A stretch of DNA of 64,000 nucleotides from positions 2,604,001 to 2,668,000 of the forward strand of contig NZ_JALRMO010000001.1 of NCBI RefSeq assembly GCF_023276405.1, read 5' to 3'. The notes beneath the pieces are model-generated. The model was not told where the DNA came from. It searched no databases and saw only the letters and a list, made by a program, of their open reading frames with translations. The position numbers were made by a program, and so were the translations under genes. Positions 26,878 to 35,463 of the stretch are shown here, piece after piece (the first letter of the stretch is position 1; every line of letters starts with the position of its first letter). This stretch comes from Paenibacillus hamazuiensis. Lineage in GTDB: Bacteria > Bacillota > Bacilli > Paenibacillales > NBRC-103111.

Positions 26878-27168
26878 TGTCTCATTCCTTTACTATGGAG
26901 ACACTTTAAATATCATTGATATACTAACATAAATACTGATATATATTCCACATCTTTATTGCGGTTCTGTTAAGCAAATCCGGATATTGAAAAAATCGCA
27001 TTTTGATCCCTACCAGCCGCTCTTTTAAATGTTAAGTTTTTCTAATTTTTCAAGTGTTATCGCATAGCGATCCAAAGATTATGATATGATGAAAAATGCG
27101 CCGAAACAGCGCGGCAAACTGCACAAAAGACGTAAAATGGAAATTATCGCGATTTGGAGTTGATAGGA

Positions 27169-27762
27169 ATGAATACAAAGAAGCTGATTATTTTTTTGGA
27201 TAGCGGGGATACGTTAATTGATGAAAGTACGGAAATCCGCGACGACGAGGATATCGTCATCCGCGCAGAGCTTGTGCCCGGCGCGGACGTGACGGTAAAG
27301 ACGTTGGCGGAGCGGGGGTATACGCTTGCGTTAGTGGCGGACGGAAATGCCCAGTCGTTCAAAAATTTATTCAAGCAGCACGGACTGTACGATTGCTTCA
27401 CCGCGATGATCAATTCCGAAAATATTAAGGCCTCCAAGCCCAGCCCGCGGATGTTCAAAGCGGCGGTCGGCGCGCTGGATCTCAGCGAAGCGGACTACGG
27501 CCGGATCATTATGGTCGGCAACAATTTGAGCCGAGATATCAAAGGCGCCAACGCACTGGGCATCACCAGCGTATTTCAGGACTGGACGCCGCGGTATCCC
27601 AAAGCTCCGGCCGACGAAAGCGAGCAGCCGGATTATACGATTCACGAACCTCTTCAGCTTCTGGAGCTCGTCGAACGGCTGAACTCCCGATTGGAAGAGG
27701 CGGAACTTTTGCCGGATACAAACGCTTTGGCTTCAGCGGCAAGGTCCGATCAATCGGACTGA
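27169..27762 (+). CDS. HAD-superfamily hydrolase
   Basis: 197 residues, cytosolic phosphatase-like. The nucleophile motif is FLDSGDTLID, in which the second acid is displaced by one residue from the usual DxDxT. Further motifs are LALVADGN (motif II Thr/Ser position unclear), Lys in NIKASKPSPRMF (motif III) and MVGNNLSRDIKGANALGI (motif IV). This is the beta-phosphoglucomutase-like layout with a reduced cap. Substrate unknown. The ATG is used at 27169 with TTGGAG ten bases upstream. The last bases overlap a decayed gene on the other strand. Confidence 0.85.
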   Translation: MNTKKLIIFLDSGDTLIDESTEIRDDEDIVIRAELVPGADVTVKTLAERGYTLALVADGNAQSFKNLFKQHGLYDCFTAMINSENIKASKPSPRMFKAAVGALDLSEADYGRIIMVGNNLSRDIKGANALGITSVFQDWTPRYPKAPADESEQPDYTIHEPLQLLELVERLNSRLEEAELLPDTNALASAARSDQSD

Positions 27763-27956
27763 AGCCCGGGAAGCTTGACGATAAGCCGCTCCCTGGCCAA
27801 AAGGGCGAACATTTTGCCCGCAATCTTGAGCTAGCCGGACATGCCGAACCGCTTCTTCGTTCGGTCGGTATCCGAACTGACGTGCGGATCCTGCTCGAGC
27901 ATCTGCCTGGCGATCTCGGCGTAACGATCTTCCGGAGTGAGTTCACGATCGCTCAT
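27750..27956 (-). pseudogene. Remnant of a TfoX/MmcQ-like small protein gene
   Basis: Translation from the ATG at 27956 gives MSDRELTPEDRYAEIARQML and KKRFGMSG, then a TAG, then LKIAGKMFALLARERLIVKLP before the frame ends. This matches the start of TfoX-N-like proteins, but the C-terminal half is missing. It lies six bases after the YCII gene, suggesting a former two-gene operon. The end is overlapped by the HAD gene. Confidence 0.5.
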
Positions 27957-27962
27957 GGCAGC

Positions 27963-28310
27963 CTACCACAGCGGGCGAATTTCGACGGCTCCGCTCACTG
28001 CGGCCAGGGCACGGGAAGCCCATTCGGTCGCCAGGTTAATGTCGGGAACGTCGATCACGCAATAACCGCTCAGTTGGTCTTTCGTTTCCGCATAAGGTCC
28101 TTCCGTCTCGACTCCCCCCTCGGCTCGTCGAATTGTACGAGCCGAATCCCCCGGCTGCAAAATGTTCCCCGGATAAGCGAGAATTCCCGCTTCTTCCATC
28201 GCTGTAAAGTATGCCTTCCATTCGGCCCAGTATTGTTCTTTACGCCCGTTGTCCGTTCTGGCCGCGAAGTCCTCCTTCGACTCATATGTCAACATCATGT
28301 ATTTCATCAT
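27963..28310 (-). CDS. YCII/DGPF-domain protein
   Basis: 115 residues. The YCII-related fold is shown by MKYMMLTYESKEDF at the start and the GPYAETKDQLSGYCVIDV segment (GPF/GPYAE signature), ending in the VEIRPLW tail typical of DGPF proteins. Such proteins often accompany ECF sigma genes and are thought to be small binding or enzymatic modules; no sigma gene is adjacent here. Start at either of two consecutive ATG codons after GGAGGAGAG. Confidence 0.88.
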   Translation of the reverse strand: MMKYMMLTYESKEDFAARTDNGRKEQYWAEWKAYFTAMEEAGILAYPGNILQPGDSARTIRRAEGGVETEGPYAETKDQLSGYCVIDVPDINLATEWASRALAAVSGAVEIRPLW

Positions 28311-28457
28311 CTCTCCTCCATTCGTATGTGGGATTTAACTGGAACTCAACCAAACTCGAGCCGGGATGTAACACTGGCGAACCGGACCATCCCCAAGTCA
28401 TGACGACTGTTCAACGTACTTCCCGGAAACTACGTCGGCACCGTTAAATTAAATATT

Positions 28458-29279
28458 TTATTTGACCCCTAATCGCAGCCTGTAGCTGAACATGACGTCC
28501 AGCGTCCTCCCCTGAAAATGATTTTCTACACTTGCCCGAAATTTCTCGATATCCGGGTTCAGTTCATCCGATCCGAGTTTTAAAACCGTCTGAACGCCGC
28601 CTTGGCTGAAGGCAAGTCCCGCATATCGTTCCGCGTCGCAAGACTCGAAATTGTGAAAAACAATCTCCTTTGTAAAACGGAAAACCCCGCTCTCCGCCAT
28701 ACGTCTCAGGTGGTGATCTTTGTTCCATTTGTTCGCTTTTTTATCTTGGTCCGCCAGCCGTTCGATGATGGTGTCCGCTTTTTCGATCAGACTGGTATAC
28801 TGAAGTTCAATTTCCCAGTTAACTGTCGGAGGCCAGTCGCAATCATAAGCGGCAAAAATACCGCCTCGCTTCAAAACCCTTTGCACCTCCTTCAAGGTGC
28901 TGGCCGGTTCCATCCAATGAAACGACTGCGAGCAAGTGATAATGTCCGCCGTTTCGGAATCGGCCTCGAGTTGGTTGGAGTAGCCGGGAATAAAGGCGAT
29001 ATGATCGGCATTCGACGTCATCTGAAGCTTCTGAAGCGCCTTACTTCTCATGTCGTCGTTCGGTTCGACGCCGATAACCCGATCCGCCCGATCTTTCCAA
29101 ATAAAAGAGGAAAGCCCGGTGCCGCACCCCAAATCCATTACGACGGAAGGCTTACTTTGCAGGTAACCGGTAAGAAGCTCCACCACGAGCTTCGGTGCTT
29201 GGGGGCGAAATTTATCGTATACCTCCTCAAAGCCGGAAAAACGTTCGATATTACTTTTTAAATTACCGTCCGGAATCAT
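28458..29279 (-). CDS. Class I SAM-dependent methyltransferase
   Basis: 273 residues. SAM motif I VMDLGCGTGLSSFIW is near residue 43, the acidic end of strand 2 is VIGVEPNDDM, and motif IV is ADIITCSQSFHWMEP. The FHWM sequence is characteristic of the Methyltransf_11 trans-aconitate-like group. Substrate unknown. ATG at 29279 with GGAGGG five bases upstream; monocistronic. Confidence 0.9.
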   Translation of the reverse strand: MIPDGNLKSNIERFSGFEEVYDKFRPQAPKLVVELLTGYLQSKPSVVMDLGCGTGLSSFIWKDRADRVIGVEPNDDMRSKALQKLQMTSNADHIAFIPGYSNQLEADSETADIITCSQSFHWMEPASTLKEVQRVLKRGGIFAAYDCDWPPTVNWEIELQYTSLIEKADTIIERLADQDKKANKWNKDHHLRRMAESGVFRFTKEIVFHNFESCDAERYAGLAFSQGGVQTVLKLGSDELNPDIEKFRASVENHFQGRTLDVMFSYRLRLGVK

Positions 29280-29455
29280 GGCGCTCCCTCCAAATTTTGC
29301 AGATTCGTTTTTCTCCTAAGTCCCTTAACTTTTTGGGAAAATAAGGATGTCGTACGTGTTTATTATATCATCCGTTTCGCCGGAAATCGTAAATGGGCGG
29401 CTTCAACAAAAAAATCCCGTTCCGCCATCGAAAGCGTACCGGGATTGCATCAATC

Positions 29456-30202
29456 TTATATGGTCGTCGATAATTGCTTGGCCAAAGCGCAAATCTCGCG
29501 AACGGCGATATCCTTCTTCCCTTCCCAATGATGAATAGGCATGGAGCAGCTGATCGCCGCAACGACCTCCCCTCTGCGCCGAACCGGAGCGGCAACGCAG
29601 CAAAACCCCATCACCCCCTCTTGTATGTCCAAACAGTACCCGCGGCCTCTTGACGTTTCCAGCTCCTGCAAAAAAGCGTCCCTGGAACCGATCGTATGCA
29701 CGGTCAGCTTGGGCAGCGTCTCCTCAGGAAATATTCGGCAAACCTGTTCGTCATCCATTTCCATCATAAGAGCTTTCCCGAGACCGGTCGCGTGGGCCGG
29801 AATCCGCACTCCCGGGCCGGACACCATCTGAACCGGAGAAGGCGCTTCGATTTTGGCAAGATACAGAACGTCGCTTCCATCCAGACGGGCGAGCTGCACC
29901 GATTCCTGCAGGATACGCATCACCGGCTCCGCAAGGCGGCGAAACTCCCGGGCAAGGTCGAACTGGCGAAAATAAGCGCTTCCGAAGTCCCCCAAGGAGC
30001 TTCCCAGAGCATAAGTCTCGTTGCGGTCACGGTGAATCCACTGCAGGCGCTCCATCGTTAACAACAAGGAGTAAAGCGTGCTTTTGCTGATGCCCAAATG
30101 TTTGGAGATGTCCGACAGCTTCCATTTGTAAGGCTCTTCAGTAAGCAGCGACAAGACGGCATGCGCCCGATCGAGAGCGGGGACCGCATATTTTTGTTCC
30201 AA
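29456..30202 (-). CDS. IclR-family transcriptional regulator
   Basis: 248 residues from a TTG start following AAAGGATGTGG (an earlier start at 30256 is open but lacks a ribosome site). The N-terminal winged helix (YAVPALDRAHAVLSLL, KLSDISKHLGISKSTLYSLL) precedes an IclR effector domain (GSDVLYLAKIEAPSPVQM, RIPAHATGLGKALM, YCLDIQEGVMGFCCVAAPV). Effector and targets are not evident. A palindrome at 30250-30263 upstream of the start may be its own operator. A decayed ATP-grasp gene lies directly upstream. Confidence 0.92.
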   Translation of the reverse strand: MEQKYAVPALDRAHAVLSLLTEEPYKWKLSDISKHLGISKSTLYSLLLTMERLQWIHRDRNETYALGSSLGDFGSAYFRQFDLAREFRRLAEPVMRILQESVQLARLDGSDVLYLAKIEAPSPVQMVSGPGVRIPAHATGLGKALMMEMDDEQVCRIFPEETLPKLTVHTIGSRDAFLQELETSRGRGYCLDIQEGVMGFCCVAAPVRRRGEVVAAISCSMPIHHWEGKKDIAVREICALAKQLSTTI

Positions 30203-30249
30203 AATACCACATCCTTTATCATTATAAACGCCGTTCCGTATTTTAACTT

Positions 30250-30263
30250 GTATCATTCGATAC
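30250..30263. promoter_or_regulatory. Palindrome upstream of the IclR gene
   Basis: GTATC-ATTC-GATAC, 14 bp, lies 48 bases upstream of the TTG start. IclR proteins commonly bind such palindromes near their own promoter; no experiment supports it here. Confidence 0.4.
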
Positions 30264-30284
30264 TATCACGGGTTCAAATGCAAG

Positions 30285-30784
30285 TCAATGTATAAAGGAT
30301 GCAAGATCCACCGGTTTGACGACCAAGGGATAGCCGATTGCTTCGGCGGCCATTTCGGCTTCAGCCCGGCTCTGCGCGAGACGATAGCGCGGATTCGCAA
30401 GACCGGCGACGTCCAGCGCCTGGCGCATCAGATGTTTGTGCCGTACGGTTTTTACACCCTTCGGAAAAGGACAAGGGAGATGAAAGGCTTCAGCGACATT
30501 TCTTACAGTCTCAATGTAATAATCATAGACCGTTATGACGCCATCAAATGAATAAGGCCGCAAAAATTCGATTAAACCCGGCGTATCATTCGTCTCCGTA
30601 ACGAGAACGGTATCCTCGTAGCGCACCACAGGATGCTTCTCCGAACTTAACGGACTTTGATAATGCTCAAGCTTGCGGGCAACGAAGTTGTAGGTGTGCC
30701 CCAGAGGTTTGAGGAGAGGCCGGAGCAGATTGCCGCTTGCGCCATCGTCAACCAGAAAAGGTGTTTTTTTCTTATTGGATCCAT
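30285..30784 (-). pseudogene. N-terminal fragment of an ATP-grasp protein
   Basis: The frame encodes a pre-ATP-grasp region and the first ATP-grasp strands (TPFLVDDGASGNLLRPLL, VLVTETNDTPGLIEFL, VKTVRHKHLMRQALDVAGL, AIGYPLVVKPVDLAS) and then ends, so the nucleotide- and metal-binding C-terminal half is lost. The likely ATG at 30784 is out of phase with the body by one base at a run of seven A, so there is also a probable frameshift. The remainder of the gene is not found downstream. Confidence 0.65.
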
Positions 30785-30813
30785 AATGGAAATTAATGTT
30801 AAGTTAAAACCTT

Positions 30814-30827
30814 TATTCCATGGAATA
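30814..30827. promoter_or_regulatory. Palindrome TATTCCATGGAATA
   Basis: A perfect 14-bp palindrome lies four bases before the annotated start of the deacetylase gene and between it and the ATP-grasp remnant. It may be a regulatory site; no regulator is assigned. Confidence 0.3.
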
Positions 30828-30831
30828 ATAT

Positions 30832-31641
30832 ATGGAGAGTAAAGTAAAGGAGATGTTCATCATCGTTACCAACTATCACATATGGGGGCGAGTGTTGCTC
30901 GCTGCTCTATGTTTGCTTTGTGCAGAGCCGGAATATTTGTCAGCGGAAACCCCGGTAAAGAACCGCCAATATTATGAGTCCACGGGCGAGGTTGTATGGA
31001 ATGTACCAACGGCAGAGAAGGTAATTTCCCTGACCTTTGACGACGGCCCTCATCCCGAGGATACCGCGCAAATATTAGATTTGCTGAAGATGTACCATGC
31101 CCATGCAACTTTCTTCATTGTCGGGAACAAAGCGGAGAGAAATCCGGAGCTATTGAAACGCGAATTGGCGGAAGGCCATGAACTGGCTAACCATACGTAT
31201 TCACATCCTTATTTTCGAAGAAGCACACCGAAGGAAACCATCCTGCGGGAACTTGAACAAACCCAGGAAACGATAAACCGTATAGCCGGTGTGAAAACCA
31301 ACTTATTTCGTCCGCCTGGCGGCTTCTATTCGGATAAATTAGTGCAAACCGTAAGGCAATCCGGATATACGGTTGTTTTGTGGTCCTGGCATTTGGATAC
31401 GGAGGACTGGAAATCTCCCGGCGTGCAAAGAATTGCTTCCAACGTATTAAACCATGTACGCAACGGCGATATTGTTTTATTTCATGATTGGGTGGAAGGA
31501 AAATCAGATACGATCGATGCGCTCAAATTAATCCTGCCTGAGCTTGAAAAAAGAGGGTATCGCTTCGTCACTGTTAGCGAATTGCTGAAGTATAAGAAGA
31601 ATACCCCTGTCCAATTACAAAAATCGTACAACCCAGAGTAA
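30832..31641 (+). CDS. Polysaccharide deacetylase (NodB domain), exported
   Basis: 269 residues. A hydrophobic segment (VLLAALCLLCAEPEYLSA) serves as signal or anchor. The NodB catalytic motifs are TFDDGPHPEDT (metal Asp and catalytic base), HTYSH (metal His pair), RPPGGFYSD and LWSWHLDTEDW, closing with GDIVLFHDW. It removes acetyl groups from peptidoglycan or another N-acetylated glycan outside the membrane. The exact start is uncertain: AAAGGAG directly precedes an internal ATG at 30853, too close for a normal site. Confidence 0.92.
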   Translation: MESKVKEMFIIVTNYHIWGRVLLAALCLLCAEPEYLSAETPVKNRQYYESTGEVVWNVPTAEKVISLTFDDGPHPEDTAQILDLLKMYHAHATFFIVGNKAERNPELLKRELAEGHELANHTYSHPYFRRSTPKETILRELEQTQETINRIAGVKTNLFRPPGGFYSDKLVQTVRQSGYTVVLWSWHLDTEDWKSPGVQRIASNVLNHVRNGDIVLFHDWVEGKSDTIDALKLILPELEKRGYRFVTVSELLKYKKNTPVQLQKSYNPE

Positions 31642-31678
31642 GCTTCTTGTTGAGCCGAAGGCTGTCTTCGATGACAAA

Positions 31679-33616
31679 TTAAATAAACGGATGAGGATGC
31701 GGATTGAGCTGTTCCCTCTTTAACGGTTCGCTCACATACCCCAGCTCCGCCGGTATGCTCAGCACCCTATCCAGTCCGTTCAGCCGGGTGAACTGATGCC
31801 CGAACGTCATCGGCAGCATGCCGGGAATCAACACTTTTACGCAGTTTAAACGATTTCGCCCTATTTCCGGAGACGTCTGATTGATCACAATCACATCGAG
31901 ATTCAAACGTTGAAATGTGTGAAGTATATCTTTCAGATCCTCCGTGAGATCGGTATGGCCGGATTTCCGTTTAAATTGCTCCGCAAACGATTGCATCGGC
32001 CGCCGGTCATCCAGTAAAAAACAAAATCTTTCCTCCGCTTGAGCCAGCCCGTTCAGCAGCGCATGATCCTCGATTTGCTTCACCAAATTGGGCTCATGGA
32101 ACATTTCCATCAGCTCATCCCGCCGCTCCTCGAATCTCTCATTTAGCATGCCTATTAAGCCGGACAGCTCGTGGATGGCGCTTTTCGCCGCCCTGACGGG
32201 GTCCAAATGGGATCCGGCGGCACAGATCAAATTCATTTTCCCGGGCTCTCCGCTTTTCGCCAGCGCCAAAATAACCGGTATCCGGTTTTCCGTCGTTATA
32301 TTAAACAAACGAACTTCGTACCCGGCAACAGCTTTCAGTCTTTCGATCATCAAACGGAGCTCCCGATCGCCCGAAGAATCAGGTTCCAGCCGGGGAACGG
32401 GCAATTGAGCGTACCAGGTCATTAGAAATGAATCGCGCTCCGCCACCTCCAAAATCCCGTATAAAATGGCTTCCTCCAAGCTTCCGCCCAAAGCGCTTCC
32501 GTTCGAGCCTTCCTGCACGAAGCTCTCTCCGTAAGTCCAGCTGTAATAAGCGATGCTTTCCGGAACCAAAATGGGACGCTGCTGCAGAAAAGAATAACCC
32601 CACACCCAATCCATAGGACGATCCGGGTCAAACGGTTCGAACGGGAAATCCGGCAGTGCATATTGTTCCTCGTTGTATAACCCCACCTTGACAGGGTTCA
32701 GCGCTTCGGCGGCAATATTGTTGTAGCTATCGCGAATGGTTGAACGTTTGCCCCGGGGGACGGAACCGCAGCGCCGCTCCAGCCCCTCCAAAATGGCGGT
32801 CAGCTCGCTCTCCGCGAAACAATGGCTTCGGCCTCCCGTTATTTCGTCTCCCATAAACGACGGCATATTCATATATACCGCGGCAAACGGCGACAGCAGA
32901 TCGATCGTTTTGGCATTAAAGACACCGGTCCGGGAATCCAAATAATCGCGAACGAGCACCGTTTTCAATTCGTCTATGTTACGGGATCGGTAGCTGCCGG
33001 CAGCGATTTTGGGCCTTGGCTCCAGTTCGATTCGAGCCGACATTGAGAAATCCGCGGGCAGTTGCCCGCAAACCTCGCACAACGGGTCCGGTAAAATAAA
33101 ATGGAGCGAACTGTCTAATGTATGAAGATTTACGATATATATGCAATCTTCCGTACGGGCTTTTTTTCCACGGAGCAACCGGCAACATTCGTTAACGATC
33201 ATGTGGGAAACATGCGCCAGGCCCGAGAACGACGGACGGTCTTTAACGGGGATTTCCGCCGTCGTCAGCAGCGAATGTAACGAAGCCGCTGCTATCGCGT
33301 CATCTCGCCCTGCTAGCAGACGCCGATTATCGGCGCACTGAAAACACCCTCCAGCACCCGGACGAACCAAAGGCCCTATGATAGCCTCATCTTCGGAAAC
33401 AAAGCCGCGCAGCCACGGAATGCCTTTCTGCCGCATAAGCTCCTCCGCTTTCCGATATGTGTCGGAATTTTCGGTATCATGGATCAGTAATACCAACTCC
33501 GCCGTCTCCGGCAAGCTACCGTCAGGTTCCATTTGCCATATGACCTCATACAGAGCGGACAGTTCCCTGCGAACTATTTCCGCCAGCAAACCTTCTCCGA
33601 TCACCGCTATCGTCAT
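31679..33616 (-). CDS. Orphan YcaO cyclodehydratase fused to E1-like partner domain (TOMM)
   Basis: 645 residues. Residues 1-220 form the E1-like/ocin-ThiF-type partner (TIAVIGEGLLAEIV; zinc Cys pairs GCFQC and LCEVC). The rest is an azoline-forming YcaO: the ATP/Mg-binding SELTAILEGLERRCG, SALGGSLEEAILYGILEVAERDSF, AAKSAIHELSG, and the C-terminal Pro-rich NPHPHPFI typical of cyclodehydratases acting on Cys/Ser/Thr. It is a close paralogue of 58349-60292 but has no SagB or ThiF-like neighbour. The nearest partner is a 33-residue peptide gene in divergent orientation. ATG chosen at 33616 with GGAGG seven bases upstream. Confidence 0.9.
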   Translation of the reverse strand: MTIAVIGEGLLAEIVRRELSALYEVIWQMEPDGSLPETAELVLLIHDTENSDTYRKAEELMRQKGIPWLRGFVSEDEAIIGPLVRPGAGGCFQCADNRRLLAGRDDAIAAASLHSLLTTAEIPVKDRPSFSGLAHVSHMIVNECCRLLRGKKARTEDCIYIVNLHTLDSSLHFILPDPLCEVCGQLPADFSMSARIELEPRPKIAAGSYRSRNIDELKTVLVRDYLDSRTGVFNAKTIDLLSPFAAVYMNMPSFMGDEITGGRSHCFAESELTAILEGLERRCGSVPRGKRSTIRDSYNNIAAEALNPVKVGLYNEEQYALPDFPFEPFDPDRPMDWVWGYSFLQQRPILVPESIAYYSWTYGESFVQEGSNGSALGGSLEEAILYGILEVAERDSFLMTWYAQLPVPRLEPDSSGDRELRLMIERLKAVAGYEVRLFNITTENRIPVILALAKSGEPGKMNLICAAGSHLDPVRAAKSAIHELSGLIGMLNERFEERRDELMEMFHEPNLVKQIEDHALLNGLAQAEERFCFLLDDRRPMQSFAEQFKRKSGHTDLTEDLKDILHTFQRLNLDVIVINQTSPEIGRNRLNCVKVLIPGMLPMTFGHQFTRLNGLDRVLSIPAELGYVSEPLKREQLNPHPHPFI

Positions 33617-33777
33617 TGCAAATCCTCCCACGTATTTCTGCTGCATCATCGTACAATTTATGTACCGTCAACAGCGGTCGTTACGCTTTTGAACATAAAA
33701 CCGTTACATTCGTCCAGTCAAAATCGGTTTACGCTCATATATTGTGTTTGTAGTCAATGCGGAGGAGGTGACAAATA

Positions 33778-33879
33778 GTGAGCGCATTTAGCTGTGCAGG
33801 TTTCGGTTTTACCAGCATTGGCGTTATTCTCGTGCTTTTCATCCTCTTGGTCATCATCACTAGAGCGTTTGTGATCTAA
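33778..33879 (+). CDS. YjcZ-like small hydrophobic peptide
   Basis: 33 residues from a GTG start after GCGGAGGAGGTG, a very strong ribosome site. The sequence has a short polar, Gly/Phe-containing head with one Cys (SAFSCAGFGFTS) and a hydrophobic tail (VILVLFILLVIITRAFVI). This matches the YjcZ-type sporulation peptides (a Gly/Tyr/Phe head and VVLFILLIIV tail). It is followed by its own terminator, into which IS copy B inserted. It is divergent from the orphan YcaO, so it is also a conceivable substrate, which is only a hypothesis. Confidence 0.8.
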   Translation: MSAFSCAGFGFTSIGVILVLFILLVIITRAFVI

Positions 33880-33896
33880 CAAACAGAAAAAAAAGA

Positions 33897-33917
33897 AAGA
33901 CGTCCTCCGGGCGTCTT
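33897..33917 (+). terminator. Terminator of the YjcZ-like gene; IS target duplication, left copy
   Basis: A 21-bp hairpin (stem AAGACGTCC/GGGCGTCTT, three-base loop) follows the peptide gene by 17 bases. It is repeated exactly at 35464-35484 on the other side of the IS, where it retains the T tail. Confidence 0.88.
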
Positions 33918-33962
33918 CAGCCTGTTGAAAAACCCAACAGGCTACTTTTTCGTTCAATATCT

Positions 33963-33993
33963 TTAACAAATTACCGCGTTAATATGTTATAAT
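33963..33993 (+). promoter_or_regulatory. Putative transposase promoter
   Basis: TTAACA (33963-33968) and TATAAT (33988-33993), spaced by 19 bases, lie 20 bases upstream of the transposase start. The -10 is perfect, the spacing long. The same sequence is present in copy A. Confidence 0.5.
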
Positions 33994-34013
33994 GTAAATA
34001 TACTCTTAAGGCG

Positions 34014-34592
34014 GTGGATCCTATGCTTCGCTCTAATCCGAATGTCCAAAATGAATATGAATTGGTGTGTATCGAGGAACTGGTTCATCCAGATCATCCT
34101 CTTCGTAAAGTACATAAGCATATCGACTTTTCCTTTATTCTCGACTTAGTCCGTCCTTATTACTGCGAGGATAATGGACGTCCCTCGGCAGATCCCATCA
34201 TGCTTTTCAAGATGCTATTGATCGGGTATCTTGACGGCATTCGCTCCGAACGACGGTTGGAAAGAGAGGTTTTCTCTAATAATGCTTATCGATGGTTTCT
34301 GGGGCTTGGGCTCAAGGATCGCGTGCCGGATCATAGCACCCTTAGCTACTTTCGTGAACGTCTTCAAGAAGGCGATGTACTTCAACAAATCTTCGACCGG
34401 GTCGTTCTGCTTGCTATTCAACATCGTCTCGTTGCCGGTCGGGTACTTATCACCGACTCAACTCATCTTAAGGCCAATGCGAATAAACGAAAGTTTGTTC
34501 AAGAGGAAGTAACCAAGAGTACGAAGGCCTACATGGAAGAACTGGACGAAGCAATTCGTGCCGATCGCGAGGCTCATGGAAAAAAGCTTTAA
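34014..34592 (+). CDS. IS1182 transposase, N-terminal phase (orfA), copy B
   Basis: Identical to 1144-1722: DUF772 region plus the first acidic motif (LITDSTHL), 192 residues. The start is GTG at 34014 or ATG at 34023; AAGGCGG is better spaced for the latter. The phase ends six bases after A_AAA_AAG. Confidence 0.9.
   Translation: MDPMLRSNPNVQNEYELVCIEELVHPDHPLRKVHKHIDFSFILDLVRPYYCEDNGRPSADPIMLFKMLLIGYLDGIRSERRLEREVFSNNAYRWFLGLGLKDRVPDHSTLSYFRERLQEGDVLQQIFDRVVLLAIQHRLVAGRVLITDSTHLKANANKRKFVQEEVTKSTKAYMEELDEAIRADREAHGKKL
34580..34586 (+). other. Putative -1 frameshift heptamer A_AAA_AAG, copy B
   Basis: The heptamer is in the correct register for -1 slippage. Reading on in the -1 phase gives [16 protein letters not shown], joining the two halves without loss. 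The conservation of the same register in both copies is compatible with programming, or with duplication of one already shifted element. Confidence 0.6.
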
Positions 34593-34606
34593 AGCCACGA
34601 GAGGAG

Positions 34607-35380
34607 GTGGAAGAAACCAAACTAACGAAGGTAAGCACAACCGATCCGGAGAGCGGTTATATGGTGCGGGACGGTAAGCCGGAAGGCTTTTTCTATCTCG
34701 ATCATCGGACCGTCGACCACAAATACAACATCATCATGGATGTCCACGTCACTGCCGGCAATGTTCACGATTCTGTCCCTTACATAGAGCGTTTGGAACA
34801 TATCATCAAGAAGTTTAAATTCGAAAAAACACTGGAAGCCGTCGCACTGGATGCAGGTTACTTCACGTCGCACATTTGCAAAAAGCTTCAAGACAAGAAA
34901 ATATACGCGGTCATCGGAGGTAGAGCCTTTACCCCAGTTAAAGGATTAATGGCTAAGTGGCGATTTAAGTATGATGCGGAGAACAATGTGTATATATGTC
35001 CACAAAAACACGAATTGAAATATACGACAACGGATCGCGAAGGCTACAGACAGTATAAGTCGGATCCGAATCATTGTGCGAACTGCCCCATGCTCAAAGA
35101 ATGTACCCGGTCCCGGAATCACCAAAAAGTCATCACCAGGCATGTATGGCAGGATAGTAAAGAGTGGGTAAAACAAAACGGTAGAAGCAAGTCCGGCAAA
35201 TATCTCTACCGCTTACGATACCAGACGATTGAGCGAAGCTTCGCGGATGCCAAAGAGCTCCATGGGCTTCGCTACTGCCGGTTCCGCGGCCGAAACAAAG
35301 TGCAGCAGCAAGCATTACTGACTGCACTATGTCAAAACATTAAAAAGATCGCCAATATCCTGGCTAAAAGGGCCGGATAA
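34607..35380 (+). CDS. IS1182 transposase, C-terminal phase (orfB), copy B
   Basis: Identical to 356-1129, 257 residues with the second half of the DDE domain, a Cys cluster and the TIERSFADAKELHGL motif. The GTG start overlaps the only Shine-Dalgarno-like sequence, so independent initiation is unlikely. Confidence 0.9.
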   Translation: MEETKLTKVSTTDPESGYMVRDGKPEGFFYLDHRTVDHKYNIIMDVHVTAGNVHDSVPYIERLEHIIKKFKFEKTLEAVALDAGYFTSHICKKLQDKKIYAVIGGRAFTPVKGLMAKWRFKYDAENNVYICPQKHELKYTTTDREGYRQYKSDPNHCANCPMLKECTRSRNHQKVITRHVWQDSKEWVKQNGRSKSGKYLYRLRYQTIERSFADAKELHGLRYCRFRGRNKVQQQALLTALCQNIKKIANILAKRAG

Positions 35381-35463
35381 GAGGCGATCTTCTATTTTTA
35401 GGGCTAAATTCAAAAAATGATCCTACAAAAGCCCCGAAAAACCGGGGCTTTGTCAACAATCTG

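Larger units (their letters stand above)
33918..35463 (+). mobile_element. IS1182-family element, copy B (intron-free)
   Basis: 1546 bp between imperfect terminal repeats CAGCCTGTTGA... and ...TGTCAACAATCTG. It carries the same two-phase transposase as copy A and lacks the group II intron, giving an uninterrupted reference for the intron's target. A hairpin near each end (33921-33945 and about 35427-35452) would act as a terminator. Flanked by an exact 21-bp duplication that is itself a terminator. Confidence 0.95.

Noticed and set aside
27563-27946. 127-residue ORF on the minus strand
   Set aside because: Overlaps the HAD gene and the TfoX remnant in another phase; the translated sequence has no family pattern.
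33754-33969. ORF opposite the YjcZ-like peptide
   Set aside because: Shadow frame spanning the terminator and the IS end, without ribosome site.
273-35463. Composite transposon formed by the two IS1182 copies
   Set aside because: Copies are 30 kb apart with mostly housekeeping and regulatory genes between, and each has its own target duplication, so they inserted independently.
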